Shown here in pieces: positions 1 through 6,881 of a stretch of 24,258 nt of DNA. Source of the stretch: an uncultured Bacilli bacterium. GTDB taxonomy: Bacteria > Bacillota_I > Bacilli_A > RF39 > UBA660. The stretch is from the NCBI GenBank assembly GCA_934098735.1, contig CAKOOS010000015.1, forward strand, positions 1-24,258. Reading direction: 5' to 3'. Position 1 is the stretch's first letter. Every line of letters begins with the position of its first letter. Made by a program: the position numbers and the translations under genes. Below the pieces are notes generated by a model that was not told where the DNA came from, made no database searches, and saw only the letters and a list, made by a program, of their open reading frames with translations.

Positions 1-104
1 TTGGTGACGATAGCTTAGGTGGTACACCTCTTCCCATCCCGAACAGAGAAGTTAAGACCTAATACGCCGAAAATAGTGGAAACGCTAAGATAGGTAGTCG
101 CCAA
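1..104 (+). rRNA. rrf: 5S ribosomal RNA
   Basis: The sequence has the 5S signature CCCGAACAGAGAAGTTAAG near 38-56. Its first and last eight bases (TTGGTGAC and GTCGCCAA) pair as helix I with one G-T wobble. The gene begins at the first base of the window, so a base or two may be missing. A T-run follows directly (104-113). It is probably the last gene of an rRNA operon lying to the left, which cannot be seen. Confidence 0.95.
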
Positions 105-156
105 TTTTTTTTTGCTTTAATATAGAAAATAAATATGTAAAATAATATAGTTTGAC

Positions 157-185
157 TTGTCTTAACTATATTTTTTTTTTATAAT
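157..185 (+). promoter_or_regulatory. Promoter of the tsaE-tsaB-rimI-tsaD operon
   Basis: A -35-like TTGTCT (157-162) and a perfect -10 TATAAT (180-185) are separated by 17 bases. The start site would fall near 192, giving a very short leader that begins at the ribosome site AGGTGA before the ATG at 204. Confidence 0.55.
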
Positions 186-203
186 ATCAATAGGTGATAA
201 AAA

Positions 204-656
204 ATGAATTACAAATATACATCAAGATCAGTAAATGATACATTAACAATTGCACAAAATATTGAGAGTGAAAAATTTCCTAATATGGTAATTTGTTTAT
301 ATGGTGAATTAGGTAGTGGAAAAACAGTTTTTACAAAAGGTTTTGCCAGTGCAATGGAAATAGATGAAACTATTACAAGTCCAACTTTTAACATAATAAA
401 AGAGTATAATAGTGGTGAGCTATCTTTATATCACATGGATGTTTATCGCTTGGAAGAATCCGATGAATCAATAGGTTTTAATGACTATTTTAATAAAGGT
501 GGAGTTACCATAATAGAATGGGCAGATATAATAAAAGACAAGTTACCAGAAAAAAGATTAGATATAAAATTTAAAATTTTAGATGAAGATGCACGAGTAT
601 TAATATTTGATCCACATGGAGAAGAATACGAAGAAATATGCAATGCGGTATTATAA
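204..656 (+). CDS. tsaE: tRNA t6A biosynthesis ATPase TsaE
   Basis: TsaE is the P-loop ATPase that works with TsaB and TsaD to make threonylcarbamoyl-adenosine (t6A37) in ANN-decoding tRNAs. The 150-aa protein has the family length. Visible motifs are the Walker A GELGSGKT (residues 34-41), the switch-like SPTFNIIKEY (59-68), HMDVYRL (77-83) and the Walker-B-like IIEWAD (103-108). The start ATG follows AGGTGA. Its TAA stop overlaps the tsaB ATG by one base, which fits translational coupling. It is the first gene of the t6A operon; tsaB and tsaD downstream support the call. Confidence 0.95.
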   Translation: MNYKYTSRSVNDTLTIAQNIESEKFPNMVICLYGELGSGKTVFTKGFASAMEIDETITSPTFNIIKEYNSGELSLYHMDVYRLEESDESIGFNDYFNKGGVTIIEWADIIKDKLPEKRLDIKFKILDEDARVLIFDPHGEEYEEICNAVL

Positions 657-1201
657 TGAAAACACTATTTATAGATACTCATTTAAATGATATTTTGGTA
701 TATTATTTAGAAAATGGTAAAGTAATAGATTATAGAGAAATTATAAATAAAAAAAATAACAGTACAATGCTCTTTCCTGCAATCAAAGAAGTACTTGATA
801 AACATAGTATTAACGAAATAATTGTTATAAATGGTCCAGGATCATTTACTAGTGTTCGACTTGGCGTAACAATTGCCAAAACTCTAGCCTATACTTTAAA
901 TGTTCCAATAAAAGTTGTAAGTTCTTTAAAAGCTTTTAGCATAAGCTCTGAATCTAAAAATGTGGCATTAAGTGACGGTAATGGATATTATATTGGTGAG
1001 TTTGATTCAAATTACGAAAAAGTAAGGGATTATACTTACATTAAAAATCAAGATATAAACAGTATAAATTTAGAAAAGTATAATACGGAATATATTTTAA
1101 ATGTTGAAAAAGTTTATGAATACATGAAAAAAGTTGATTCAGTGAATGCCCATGCTGTAAAACCAATTTATATCAAAAAAATTGGAGTCGAAATTGATTA
1201 G
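656..1201 (+). CDS. tsaB: tRNA t6A biosynthesis protein TsaB
   Basis: TsaB is the catalytically inactive ASKHA-fold paralogue that forms the scaffold for TsaD and TsaE in t6A synthesis. The family motif GPGSFTSVRLG is at residues 60-70, followed by a helix AKTLAYTLNVP. The best start is the ATG at 656, overlapping the tsaE stop in ATAATG; a longer reading from 638 would need a start inside tsaE. At 181 aa it is shorter than the usual roughly 220-230 aa because the C-terminal half is compact, as is common in reduced genomes. The end overlaps the start of the acetyltransferase gene. Confidence 0.92.
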   Translation: MKTLFIDTHLNDILVYYLENGKVIDYREIINKKNNSTMLFPAIKEVLDKHSINEIIVINGPGSFTSVRLGVTIAKTLAYTLNVPIKVVSSLKAFSISSESKNVALSDGNGYYIGEFDSNYEKVRDYTYIKNQDINSINLEKYNTEYILNVEKVYEYMKKVDSVNAHAVKPIYIKKIGVEID

Positions 1202-1613
1202 AAAAGCTACAGCTGAAGATATTCACAAAATAAATGAGTTAGGTTCAACTTTACATAAGAACTTTGAAAAAACTTACCACTTAGAAACCGAATTATCTAG
1301 TAACTTAGCTATCATTTTTGTTGCATTAGAGAATAATAAAATTAAAGCATATTTATATGCTCAGAATTTTGAAGATAACATTGATTTACTTAGTATAGTT
1401 GTAGAAAATAAAGAAAGAAATAAAAGTATTGGAACAAATTTACTAAATGAATTAAAAAAAATAGCTTCAACAAAAACAATTACTTTAGAAGTTAGTGATA
1501 AAAATAAAGTTGCCTATAAATTTTATGAAAAAAATGACTTTCAAATAGTAGCGACTAGAAAAAATTATTATACAGATGGAAGCAATGCTTTGCTTATGAA
1601 ATGGGGGATATAA
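1194..1613 (+). CDS. rimI: GNAT acetyltransferase, RimI-like
   Basis: This is a 139-aa GCN5-family N-acetyltransferase. Its position between tsaB and tsaD is the classic place of rimI, the acetylase of the N-terminal alanine of ribosomal protein S18. The acetyl-CoA-binding motif A is degenerate but recognisable (VENKERNKSIGTNLLNEL), followed by the typical NKVAYKFYEKNDF strand-helix. No ATG is suitably placed. A TTG at 1194 has GGAG six bases upstream and gives the natural start M-IRKATAEDI; a TTG at 1182 is an alternative. The gene overlaps tsaB by 8 bases. The substrate is inferred from context. Confidence 0.8.
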   Translation: MIRKATAEDIHKINELGSTLHKNFEKTYHLETELSSNLAIIFVALENNKIKAYLYAQNFEDNIDLLSIVVENKERNKSIGTNLLNELKKIASTKTITLEVSDKNKVAYKFYEKNDFQIVATRKNYYTDGSNALLMKWGI

Positions 1614-1614
1614 A

Positions 1615-2619
1615 ATGAAAGAAACATATATACTTGCTATAGAAACATCTTGCGATGAAACTAGTATAGCCATTGTAAAAAATGGAAAAGAAGTAGTAGC
1701 AATTACAATTTTAACGCAAATGCAAACTCATGCAAATTATGGAGGAGTTGTTCCTGAAATTGCTTCAAGAATGCATACTGAAAATATAACAATGGTTCTA
1801 GAAGAAACACTTAAAAAAGCGAACATGACAGTAAATGATGTTGATGCTATAGCTGTAACTCAAAAACCAGGTTTATTAGGATCACTTTTAGTGGGAATTG
1901 AATTTGCTAAAGTTTTAAGCTATGTCTATAAAAAACCATTAATTGCGGTGAATCATTTAATAGGTCATATATATGCAAATGCTATTAATAATGAGTTAGA
2001 ATTTCCATTATTAGCATTAGTTGTAAGTGGCGGTCATACAGAATTAGTTATAATGAAAAATGATTATGATTTTGAATTTTTAGGTGGTACTTTGGATGAT
2101 GCTATTGGCGAAGCTTATGATAAAGTAGCCAGAATACTAAACATACCTTATCCAGGTGGACCAGGAATTGAAAGAAAGGCACTAGATGGAAAAGTAACTT
2201 ATGATTTTCCTAAACCTGTTATGGATAATACATATAATTTTAGTTACAGTGGCTTAAAAAGTAGAATAATAAATATTGTTCACAATGAGAAGCAAAAAGG
2301 TAACGATATTAGAGAAGCTGATCTAGCAGCCAGTTTTCAATATGTTGCTGTGGATGAATTAGTAAGAAAAACTGATTTAGCTTTAAAAAACACAGGTATT
2401 AAAAATGTTTTAGTTGCTGGGGGTGTATCAGCTAATAAGTATTTAAGAGAAGAAATGCAACAAGTTGCTGAAAAACATAATGCTAAATTAAATATACCTC
2501 AAATTTTATATTGCACTGACAATGCTGCAATGATTGGCGCAGCAGCTTATCCATTATACTTAAAAAAAGAATTTGCAGATTTTACACTAAATGCTGAATC
2601 TCAAGCAGATGTGTGTTAA
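1615..2619 (+). CDS. tsaD: tRNA N6-threonylcarbamoyladenosine transferase TsaD
   Basis: TsaD transfers threonylcarbamoyl from threonylcarbamoyl-AMP to A37 of tRNA. At 334 aa the protein has the usual length. It shows the N-terminal IETSCDETSIAIV (9-21), the metal-binding HLIGH with His114 and His118, SGGHTE (138-143) and the C-terminal CTDNAAMIG motif carrying the conserved Asp. The start ATG lies one base after the preceding stop (TAAAATG) with GGGGG just upstream. It ends the operon; no clear terminator is visible before the ssrA promoter, only a T-run at 2627-2633. Confidence 0.97.
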   Translation: MKETYILAIETSCDETSIAIVKNGKEVVAITILTQMQTHANYGGVVPEIASRMHTENITMVLEETLKKANMTVNDVDAIAVTQKPGLLGSLLVGIEFAKVLSYVYKKPLIAVNHLIGHIYANAINNELEFPLLALVVSGGHTELVIMKNDYDFEFLGGTLDDAIGEAYDKVARILNIPYPGGPGIERKALDGKVTYDFPKPVMDNTYNFSYSGLKSRIINIVHNEKQKGNDIREADLAASFQYVAVDELVRKTDLALKNTGIKNVLVAGGVSANKYLREEMQQVAEKHNAKLNIPQILYCTDNAAMIGAAAYPLYLKKEFADFTLNAESQADVC

Positions 2620-2642
2620 AAGTAGATTTTTTTAAAACACTA

Positions 2643-2651
2643 TGTTATAAT
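2643..2651 (+). promoter_or_regulatory. Extended -10 promoter of ssrA
   Basis: TGTTATAAT (2643-2651) is an extended -10 element about 11 bases before the mature 5' end of tmRNA. The -35 region (TAGATT, 2623-2628) is weak. It lies between the tsaD stop and ssrA. Confidence 0.5.
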
Positions 2652-2662
2652 AACTAATATGC

Positions 2663-3016
2663 GGGGTAGTACTGGTTTCGACATGTATTACTAGGCATGA
2701 CTGCAAGTGGTCGGCATACCTTAAGTGCAAAATTAAAATTAAATGACGAAGCTAATTATAGTTTCGCTCCTGCTTTTGCCTAATAATAGGATAGGGAGCA
2801 CTTCTGTTCAATTTTTCTTATAGGTTGAATAAGGGGTTCATAGATATAAGATATAATATATTATTTGTTTAGGATAATATATCGAATTAAACTAAACTTA
2901 CTAATTAATAGGTTAGTGTAGAGCCATTTAATTAGGAAATTAAAATCTACCTAAACTTGTAGACGTTGTGATATAGGATGCATTGGACAGGAGTTCGATT
3001 CTCCTCTACTCCACCA
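2663..3016 (+). ncRNA. ssrA: Transfer-messenger RNA (tmRNA)
   Basis: tmRNA rescues stalled ribosomes and tags the unfinished protein. The 5' end GGGGTAG (2663-2669) pairs with CTACTCC (3006-3012) as the acceptor stem, followed by A and an encoded CCA (3014-3016). The alanyl start is followed by CTGGTTTCGAC. The T-arm GGAGTTCGATTCTCC lies just before the acceptor. The resume codon is probably GCA at 2727, giving the tag AKLKLNDEANYSFAPAFA ending at TAA 2781-2783. The tag starts in ANDE-like fashion after a short basic insert and ends in AFA, a proteolysis-type hydrophobic tail. The 3' end adjoins the mobile elements. Confidence 0.97.
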
Positions 3017-3045
3017 TTAAAGAATCTGGTTGAACTTAGGTTCAA
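3013..3045 (+). repeat. att-like site 1 at the 3' end of ssrA (left end of element A)
   Basis: ACCATT (3013-3018), four free bases, then AATCT (3023-3027). An inverted repeat TTGAAC/GTTCAA (3030-3035 / 3040-3045) follows. The same layout recurs at 12887 and 18199. The first six bases include the ACCA tail of tmRNA, so ssrA is the likely integration target. Boundary status is inferred from the repeats and from the matching gene order that follows sites 1 and 2. Confidence 0.6.
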
Positions 3046-3058
3046 TTTACTAATAAAT

Positions 3059-3088
3059 ATCAATTCTAGGAATGGAATTGATTTTTTG
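3059..3088 (+). terminator. Terminator downstream of ssrA, supplied by element A
   Basis: ATCAATTC (3059-3066) pairs with GAATTGAT (3075-3082), followed by a T-run. Equivalent hairpins with a different sequence (AATCAATC/GATTGATT) follow the other two att-like sites. Confidence 0.75.
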
Positions 3089-3113
3089 TTGTGTAAAAGA
3101 AAGGGATGATTTA

Positions 3114-3386
3114 ATGGTAAATATAATTAAAGAAGATTTAGATATTGAAGAAGCACTAAAAAAGAAATTAGAGTTTATATGTAGTTTTTGTAATACTAAA
3201 TATGAAATTAAAAAAGGTTCAATTAGAACAATAGAAGGAACAAATCTCTCTTATGTAGAACCACATAGAATAATAATTAAAGGTATTACATTCCTAGCAT
3301 TTAATTATGAAACAAATATCTATATAGAAAATTTAAGTAATAAGATTTTAATTAAAGATTTAGAAGAATACATTAAAAGTATTTAA
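3114..3386 (+). CDS. 90-aa CxxC protein at the left end of element A
   Basis: I do not recognise this family. The protein is 90 aa, with a single CSFC knuckle at Cys23/Cys26 and a shared core GSIR.I..TNL.Y.EPHRI.IK. It is a clear paralogue of the protein at 12991-13263, with the same length, MVNIIKE start and CxxC position. Both lie directly after an att-like site and before a serine recombinase. That conserved place suggests a small DNA-binding helper such as an excisionase or repressor; this is inference from position only. The start chosen is the ATG at 3114 after AAAGGGA. An upstream in-frame start would lie inside the ssrA terminator. Confidence 0.75.
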   Translation: MVNIIKEDLDIEEALKKKLEFICSFCNTKYEIKKGSIRTIEGTNLSYVEPHRIIIKGITFLAFNYETNIYIENLSNKILIKDLEEYIKSI

Positions 3387-3432
3387 AAAAACTTATCAAT
3401 TCCATTTTAGATAACGATTTTAAGCCAAATAT

Positions 3433-3460
3433 TTGCCATTTTATTAAAAAGTGATAGAAT
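3433..3460 (+). promoter_or_regulatory. Promoter of leader ORF and recombinase, element A
   Basis: TTGCCA (3433-3438), a 16-base spacer and TAGAAT (3455-3460) preceded by TG (extended -10). It lies 45 bases before the leader ORF. A promoter occupies the same place in element B. Confidence 0.5.
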
Positions 3461-3504
3461 ATAAACCAATCAAGAGAAACTATCTATTTAAGGGGGTTAA
3501 ATAG

Positions 3505-3564
3505 ATGCGATGGAAAGATAATTTAATTATATTTTATTATTTAGAATTAATAAGGTGTCAGTAG
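3505..3564 (+). CDS. Leader peptide (19 aa) before the recombinase of element A
   Basis: A 19-codon ORF, MRWKDNLIIFYYLELIRCQ, has a strong ribosome site AGGGGG (3491-3496) at good spacing. Its last codons and its TAG stop (3562-3564) lie inside the rising arm of the terminator at 3552-3598. A ribosome translating it would keep the hairpin open. Element B has a different peptide in exactly the same arrangement, so the arrangement rather than the peptide sequence seems to be kept. Not proven to be translated. Confidence 0.5.
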   Translation: MRWKDNLIIFYYLELIRCQ

Positions 3565-3598
3565 TATTAATATCCTTAATACTTTTGACACCTTTTTT
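3552..3598 (+). terminator. Attenuator-type terminator before the recombinase of element A
   Basis: Outer stem AAGGTGTC (3552-3559) with GACACCTT (3587-3594); inner stem AGTATTAA (3563-3570) with TTAATACT (3576-3583); T-run to 3598. It is overlapped by the leader ORF and ends 20 bases before the recombinase ATG at 3619. Confidence 0.8.
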
Positions 3599-3618
3599 GT
3601 TAGAAAGGATTTGATTTT

Positions 3619-3660
3619 ATGAATGAAGAAAAGAAAATTGCTGGTCTATATATTCGTGTT
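3619..3660 (+). pseudogene. 5' fragment of the element A serine recombinase, cut by element C
   Basis: The 14 codons MNEEKKIAGLYIRV match the start of the element B recombinase (13471) exactly. After them the sequence jumps into element C. The homologous continuation (STEDQAR...) resumes at 9230, in frame, once C is removed. The fragment carries the conserved Tyr and Arg of the first strand of the resolvase fold but not the catalytic Ser. A ribosome site (AGAAAGGA) precedes the ATG at 3619. Confidence 0.9.
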
Positions 3661-5391
3661 CTTACGTAATACATAGGCAGACACATTATCTTCTTTTATT
3701 TCAAGAGATTGTTTATTTATACTAAAACCATAATGTCCCATATCACTACCAATTTTTAATTTATTGTTTGGTAGATTATCTTTAATCATTTCGCCAGTTT
3801 TAAGAATAAATTTAATTTTATATAAATCTTCTTTACCATTATCTAACTTTTCGCCAATAATAATTTTATCCACTAAATTATTAAATATATCTTCATTAAA
3901 TTTAGTTAGTCCTTCATATTGCTTTAAAATCTTTGTAATATTATTTATTTGTTCTAATTTTTCTTTACGGAATAATTCTAAATCTTTATTATCAGCAAGT
4001 TTGTTTTCTAACTCTTTAATTTTATTAGTTATTTCTATTTCTTTATTATTTAGTATTTCTTGTGATATTTTATTATCTAATTTTAAGTCAATTAAATTAG
4101 ATAATCTATTTTGAAGATTTAAAATATTTTCTTTTATTTTATCTGAATTAAAGTTATTGTTTTCATTAATTACTTCATCAATTTTCTTAATAAAAGTATT
4201 AATATATTTATCTTTATTTTCAAACAATTTATTATAAACTTTAATAAATATATCTTCTAATTCTTCTTGTTTATAATGAAGTAAATTAGAACACTCAATT
4301 TGATTTCTATGACTTCTACAAATCCAATAAGCAACTTCTTTATTATTACTTCTAATTTTATACGAACGTCTTATAAATCTTTCGCCACATATACCACAAT
4401 AGATTTTACTACTAAACGAATACTTTCTACTGAACTTATCTCTATTGCCATCAGGTTTAACTATCTTACTTCTTTTTTCTAATATTTCTTGACACTTATT
4501 CCATAACTCACGAGATACAATACCCTCGTGATGATTAGATGTAAAATATTGTTCTTTCTCGCCATAATTAACCTTTCTTTTATGAGATATTACATTATCA
4601 GAATAATATTTACCACTTCTTAAATCGCCAACATATTTTTCGTTTGTTATTATTCTTCTTACCGATGCATGACACCATTTCCTACCTGTTGGACTAGGTA
4701 TTCCAAGTTCATTTAAATTAAGTGTAATAGTTCTAAAACCAATTCCTTTAGAGTATTCTTCAAAGATATAGATAATAATATCTTTTTTGCTTTCATCTGG
4801 GTATATTATATCTTTTTCTTTATCATATAAATAACCAAATGGTGCATATTTACCAACCATACCACCACGTTTCATTTTCATTCTAACACCGGCTTTAACA
4901 TTTTCTGATATAGATTCACTCTCAGCTTGAGCAAATGCACTATATAAAGTCAAAAACAATTCATTAGATAAACCTAGTGTATGGATATTTTCTTTTTCGA
5001 AAAATACATCAACTTTATGTTCTCTAAGTAGTCTTACACAGTTTAAAGTATCAACAGTATTTCTTGCAAATCTTGAAATAGATTTTGCAATTATTAAATC
5101 TATTTTTCCATTAATAGCGTCGTTCATCATTCGATTAAATTGTTCTCTTTTTTTAGTTTGTGTACCAGTTATACCTTCATCTGCATATATTCCTACAAAC
5201 TCATAATTTGGATTTTCTTCAATCATATTTTTATAATGAATTCGTTGTGATTCATAACTTGTTTTTTGATCTTCGTTATCAGTCGAAACTCTACAATAAG
5301 CACAAGCACGTATTAATTTTATTTCTCTATTTTGTTTTATACATATAGTTTTTAAAGTTGGTTTTATTATTTCTACATTGTTATTATTCAT
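3646..5391 (-). CDS. Large serine recombinase (integrase) of element C
   Basis: This 581-aa protein has the full large-serine-recombinase plan. The resolvase domain starts YCRVSTD with nucleophile Ser36 and includes KSISRFARN (103-111) and AFAQAESESISENVKAG (152-168). A recombinase domain follows, with PFGYLYD and the IPSPTGRKWCHASVRRI segment. The zinc ribbon uses Cys332, Cys335, Cys358 and Cys367, and a Lys/Glu/Asn-rich coiled coil covers about 395-480. It appears intact. The ribosome site AGGAAAGGA precedes the ATG. Its last three residues (TNI) and stop lie outside the element, in the target gene. In the excised form the frame would continue for 50 other codons (see findings). It forms an operon with the small gene upstream. 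Confidence 0.95.
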   Translation of the reverse strand: MNNNNVEIIKPTLKTICIKQNREIKLIRACAYCRVSTDNEDQKTSYESQRIHYKNMIEENPNYEFVGIYADEGITGTQTKKREQFNRMMNDAINGKIDLIIAKSISRFARNTVDTLNCVRLLREHKVDVFFEKENIHTLGLSNELFLTLYSAFAQAESESISENVKAGVRMKMKRGGMVGKYAPFGYLYDKEKDIIYPDESKKDIIIYIFEEYSKGIGFRTITLNLNELGIPSPTGRKWCHASVRRIITNEKYVGDLRSGKYYSDNVISHKRKVNYGEKEQYFTSNHHEGIVSRELWNKCQEILEKRSKIVKPDGNRDKFSRKYSFSSKIYCGICGERFIRRSYKIRSNNKEVAYWICRSHRNQIECSNLLHYKQEELEDIFIKVYNKLFENKDKYINTFIKKIDEVINENNNFNSDKIKENILNLQNRLSNLIDLKLDNKISQEILNNKEIEITNKIKELENKLADNKDLELFRKEKLEQINNITKILKQYEGLTKFNEDIFNNLVDKIIIGEKLDNGKEDLYKIKFILKTGEMIKDNLPNNKLKIGSDMGHYGFSINKQSLEIKEDNVSAYVLRKNTNI

Positions 5392-5442
5392 TTATTCCTT
5401 TCCTAATTGTTGAATAATAGCATATTTCAAATAATATTTTTA

Positions 5443-5628
5443 TTATGCAAAACCATAATTAGAATTGTTTAATTTATTACGTTTTGCATATTCATTTTCA
5501 ATTTTATTTTTAATTTTTTTGTACTCTATATCATTAATCAAGTTATTATCTTTTATAAATTCTAACATAGCAAGTTCAGCTATATAAGCTCTTAAATATT
5601 CATAATGTTTATCACTTTCTTTCATCAT
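5443..5628 (-). CDS. SHOCT-like small protein beside the integrase of element C
   Basis: This is a 61-aa protein with a strong ribosome site AAAGGGGG before a double ATG. Its middle, LEFIKDNNLINDIEYKKIKNK, resembles the short SHOCT-type helical motif (G/N-hydrophobic-I-x-x-x-E-Y/F-x-x-K). Small SHOCT-like proteins are often found next to large serine recombinases in Bacillota elements. It lies 51 bases upstream of the integrase on the same strand, so the two are probably co-transcribed. A role as recombination directionality or regulatory factor is possible but only inferred from position. Confidence 0.7.
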   Translation of the reverse strand: MMKESDKHYEYLRAYIAELAMLEFIKDNNLINDIEYKKIKNKIENEYAKRNKLNNSNYGFA

Positions 5629-5705
5629 TATTTTATTACCCCCTTTAAATTCTTAAACAATTCATTTCATAGTTAAGCACCAACTTTCTTTAAACTTCTT
5701 TAAAA

Positions 5706-5734
5706 ATTATAACGCGCTTATTTATTTTTTACAG
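5706..5734 (-). promoter_or_regulatory. Candidate promoter of the SHOCT-like gene and integrase
   Basis: On the minus strand a TATAAT (complement of 5706-5711) lies about 80 bases before the small gene. The -35 region (around 5729-5734) is poor. Other starts are possible in this AT-rich stretch. Confidence 0.35.
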
Positions 5735-5738
5735 CCAC

Positions 5739-5816
5739 TTAAACAAAAAAAGATAGCAAAGTTATAGCTATCAAAATTAGAAAAATAATAAAAATTTGTG
5801 TTGTAGTTTCAGTCAT
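5739..5816 (-). CDS. Possible 25-aa membrane peptide, type I toxin-like
   Basis: The minus strand encodes a 25-residue peptide starting MTETTTQIF. It then continues as one unbroken hydrophobic stretch (IIFLILIAITLLSFFV) to TAA. This matches the size and form of small membrane toxins of type I toxin-antitoxin pairs. On the mRNA, AATTTGTGT upstream of the ATG can pair with ACACAAATT early in the coding region, enclosing the start codon. A plus-strand terminator at 5905-5926 could end an antisense RNA. Against it: no clear ribosome site is visible, and a hairpin + T-run lies inside its 3' part. Treat as a candidate. Confidence 0.35.
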   Translation of the reverse strand: MTETTTQIFIIFLILIAITLLSFFV

Positions 5817-6413
5817 AATTAAGACACAAATTGGCCGAAGTTTAGGCCATAAAAATTGTAATATCTTAAAATCTAAAGTCAGCAGGATAAACCTGTTTAC
5901 AAAGAACTAGCCACTGGCTAGTTTTTCCTTATTTCATAAGGTACTAGGGAAAACACAAGTGTTTACATTTGAAAGATTTGTTATACAATCGTTAACTTTT
6001 GTTCCTTATAAAATAAGGGGTGTATAACAATCGTACACACTTTTTAGATAGTAAAAATTGCAATTTTCGGCTAAAATCAAGACATTATTTTACTGATTTA
6101 TAGTCCATCTTACGGCCATAAAAATTATAACATCGGGGAATTGGTTGAATATGAATTATTATAAAATTAGTACCCTTAATGGAGGTATTTGCACCTAATT
6201 ATTTCATATTCTACTATATTGTATCATTCATTTATTTTAAGTCAATAAGGATAAAATATTGAATAAATTACGCCAAAAATGTTGTATAAAATCTTCGTAA
6301 ACACTTGTAGACACTAAGATTTTTAAAATAGATACTTTGATAAATATTTAGCTATTGACTGATATATTTAATTTTTTATTAGCATAATTTAACAAAAAAT
6401 ATTGAATTAATGG
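5817..6413. other. Structured non-coding block of element C
   Basis: No convincing gene in about 600 bases, but dense repeats. A near-identical 21-base direct repeat starts GGCCATAAAAATT (5845-5865 and 6114-6134, 19 of 21 bases the same). Two hairpins of the form CCTTAT-N3-ATAAGG occur near 5927-5941 and at 6004-6018. The second is enclosed by GTTATACA (5980-5987) and TGTATAAC (6021-6028), each followed by AATCGT. AAACAC/GTGTTT pairs near 5951-5964. Such nested structures are typical of transfer origins, replication origins or regulatory RNAs; which one cannot be decided here. Confidence 0.6.
5905..5926 (+). terminator. Rho-independent terminator in the non-coding block
   Basis: AACTAGCC (5905-5912) pairs perfectly with GGCTAGTT (5916-5923) around a 3-base loop, with T at 5922-5926. 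It points rightwards, yet no plus-strand gene lies before it. It may therefore end a non-coding RNA antisense to the small peptide at 5739-5816. Confidence 0.6.
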
Positions 6414-6419
6414 TATAAT
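6411..6419 (+). promoter_or_regulatory. Extended -10 promoter of the element C cargo genes
   Basis: TGGTATAAT (6411-6419) is an extended -10 element. The cargo operon starts at 6438 after GAGGTG (6427-6432). No good -35 is visible. Confidence 0.55.
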
Positions 6420-6437
6420 TATAATTGAGGTGAAACT

Positions 6438-6881
6438 ATGGAACTATATAAAAGTAATAATTGGGAAGTTGTATTTGTAGATTGGTGTCAAGAATTTCCA
6501 GGTCAATGTATTCTTTCTTCTAATAAGGAATCATTAAGTGATTTATCTAATGATGAATGGATTGAATTGGGTATATTAGAAAAGGAACTTGAAAGAGTTT
6601 GTAAAAAACTATTTAATTCAACTATGTTTAATTTTGCTTGTTTGATGAATAATGCTTATAGAGATAATGAAAAACCTCATGTTCACTTTCAATTTATACC
6701 AAGATATAATGGTGAAAGAGTTATATTAAATAAAAAATATAATGACAAACATTTTGGCTACAACTTTTGGAAATGGGCTTTAAGTAAATTTAAATGTCAA
6801 AAAGATATTTTTACAAAAGAAGAACGATTGAAAATTTATGAGATAATGAAACAAGAATTTAATATTGGAGGAAATTTATAA
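6438..6881 (+). CDS. HIT-superfamily protein with HxHxQ motif
   Basis: This 147-aa protein carries PHVHFQFIPRY (residues 80-90), the histidine-triad signature in the form His81-x-His83-x-Gln85. The Gln form is known from the GalT-like and dinucleotide phosphorylase / aprataxin-like side of the superfamily, in which the middle His is the nucleophile for nucleotidyl transfer or hydrolysis. The family knowledge predicts action on a nucleoside phosphate bond; the substrate is unknown. The start has GAGGTG at ideal spacing. The stop overlaps the ATG of the next gene (ATAATG), so the two are coupled. First gene of the cargo operon of element C. Confidence 0.75.
   Translation: MELYKSNNWEVVFVDWCQEFPGQCILSSNKESLSDLSNDEWIELGILEKELERVCKKLFNSTMFNFACLMNNAYRDNEKPHVHFQFIPRYNGERVILNKKYNDKHFGYNFWKWALSKFKCQKDIFTKEERLKIYEIMKQEFNIGGNL

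Noticed and set aside
3072..3113. An upstream start for the first 90-aa CxxC protein
   Set aside because: It lies in the ssrA terminator, and the paralogue begins at the equivalent of 3114.
3764..4482. Plus-strand ORFs inside the integrase region
   Set aside because: They are opposite-strand shadows of an intact, motif-rich integrase gene.
5745..5772. Minus-strand hairpin GATAGC/GCTATC plus T-run as the terminator of a transcript
   Set aside because: It lies inside the small hydrophobic peptide ORF, and its codons explain much of the pattern; kept only as a caution there.
5845..6134. The 21-base direct repeat as target duplication of a small transposon
   Set aside because: No transposase or terminal inverted repeats lie between the copies, and the repeat is too long and imperfect for a target duplication.
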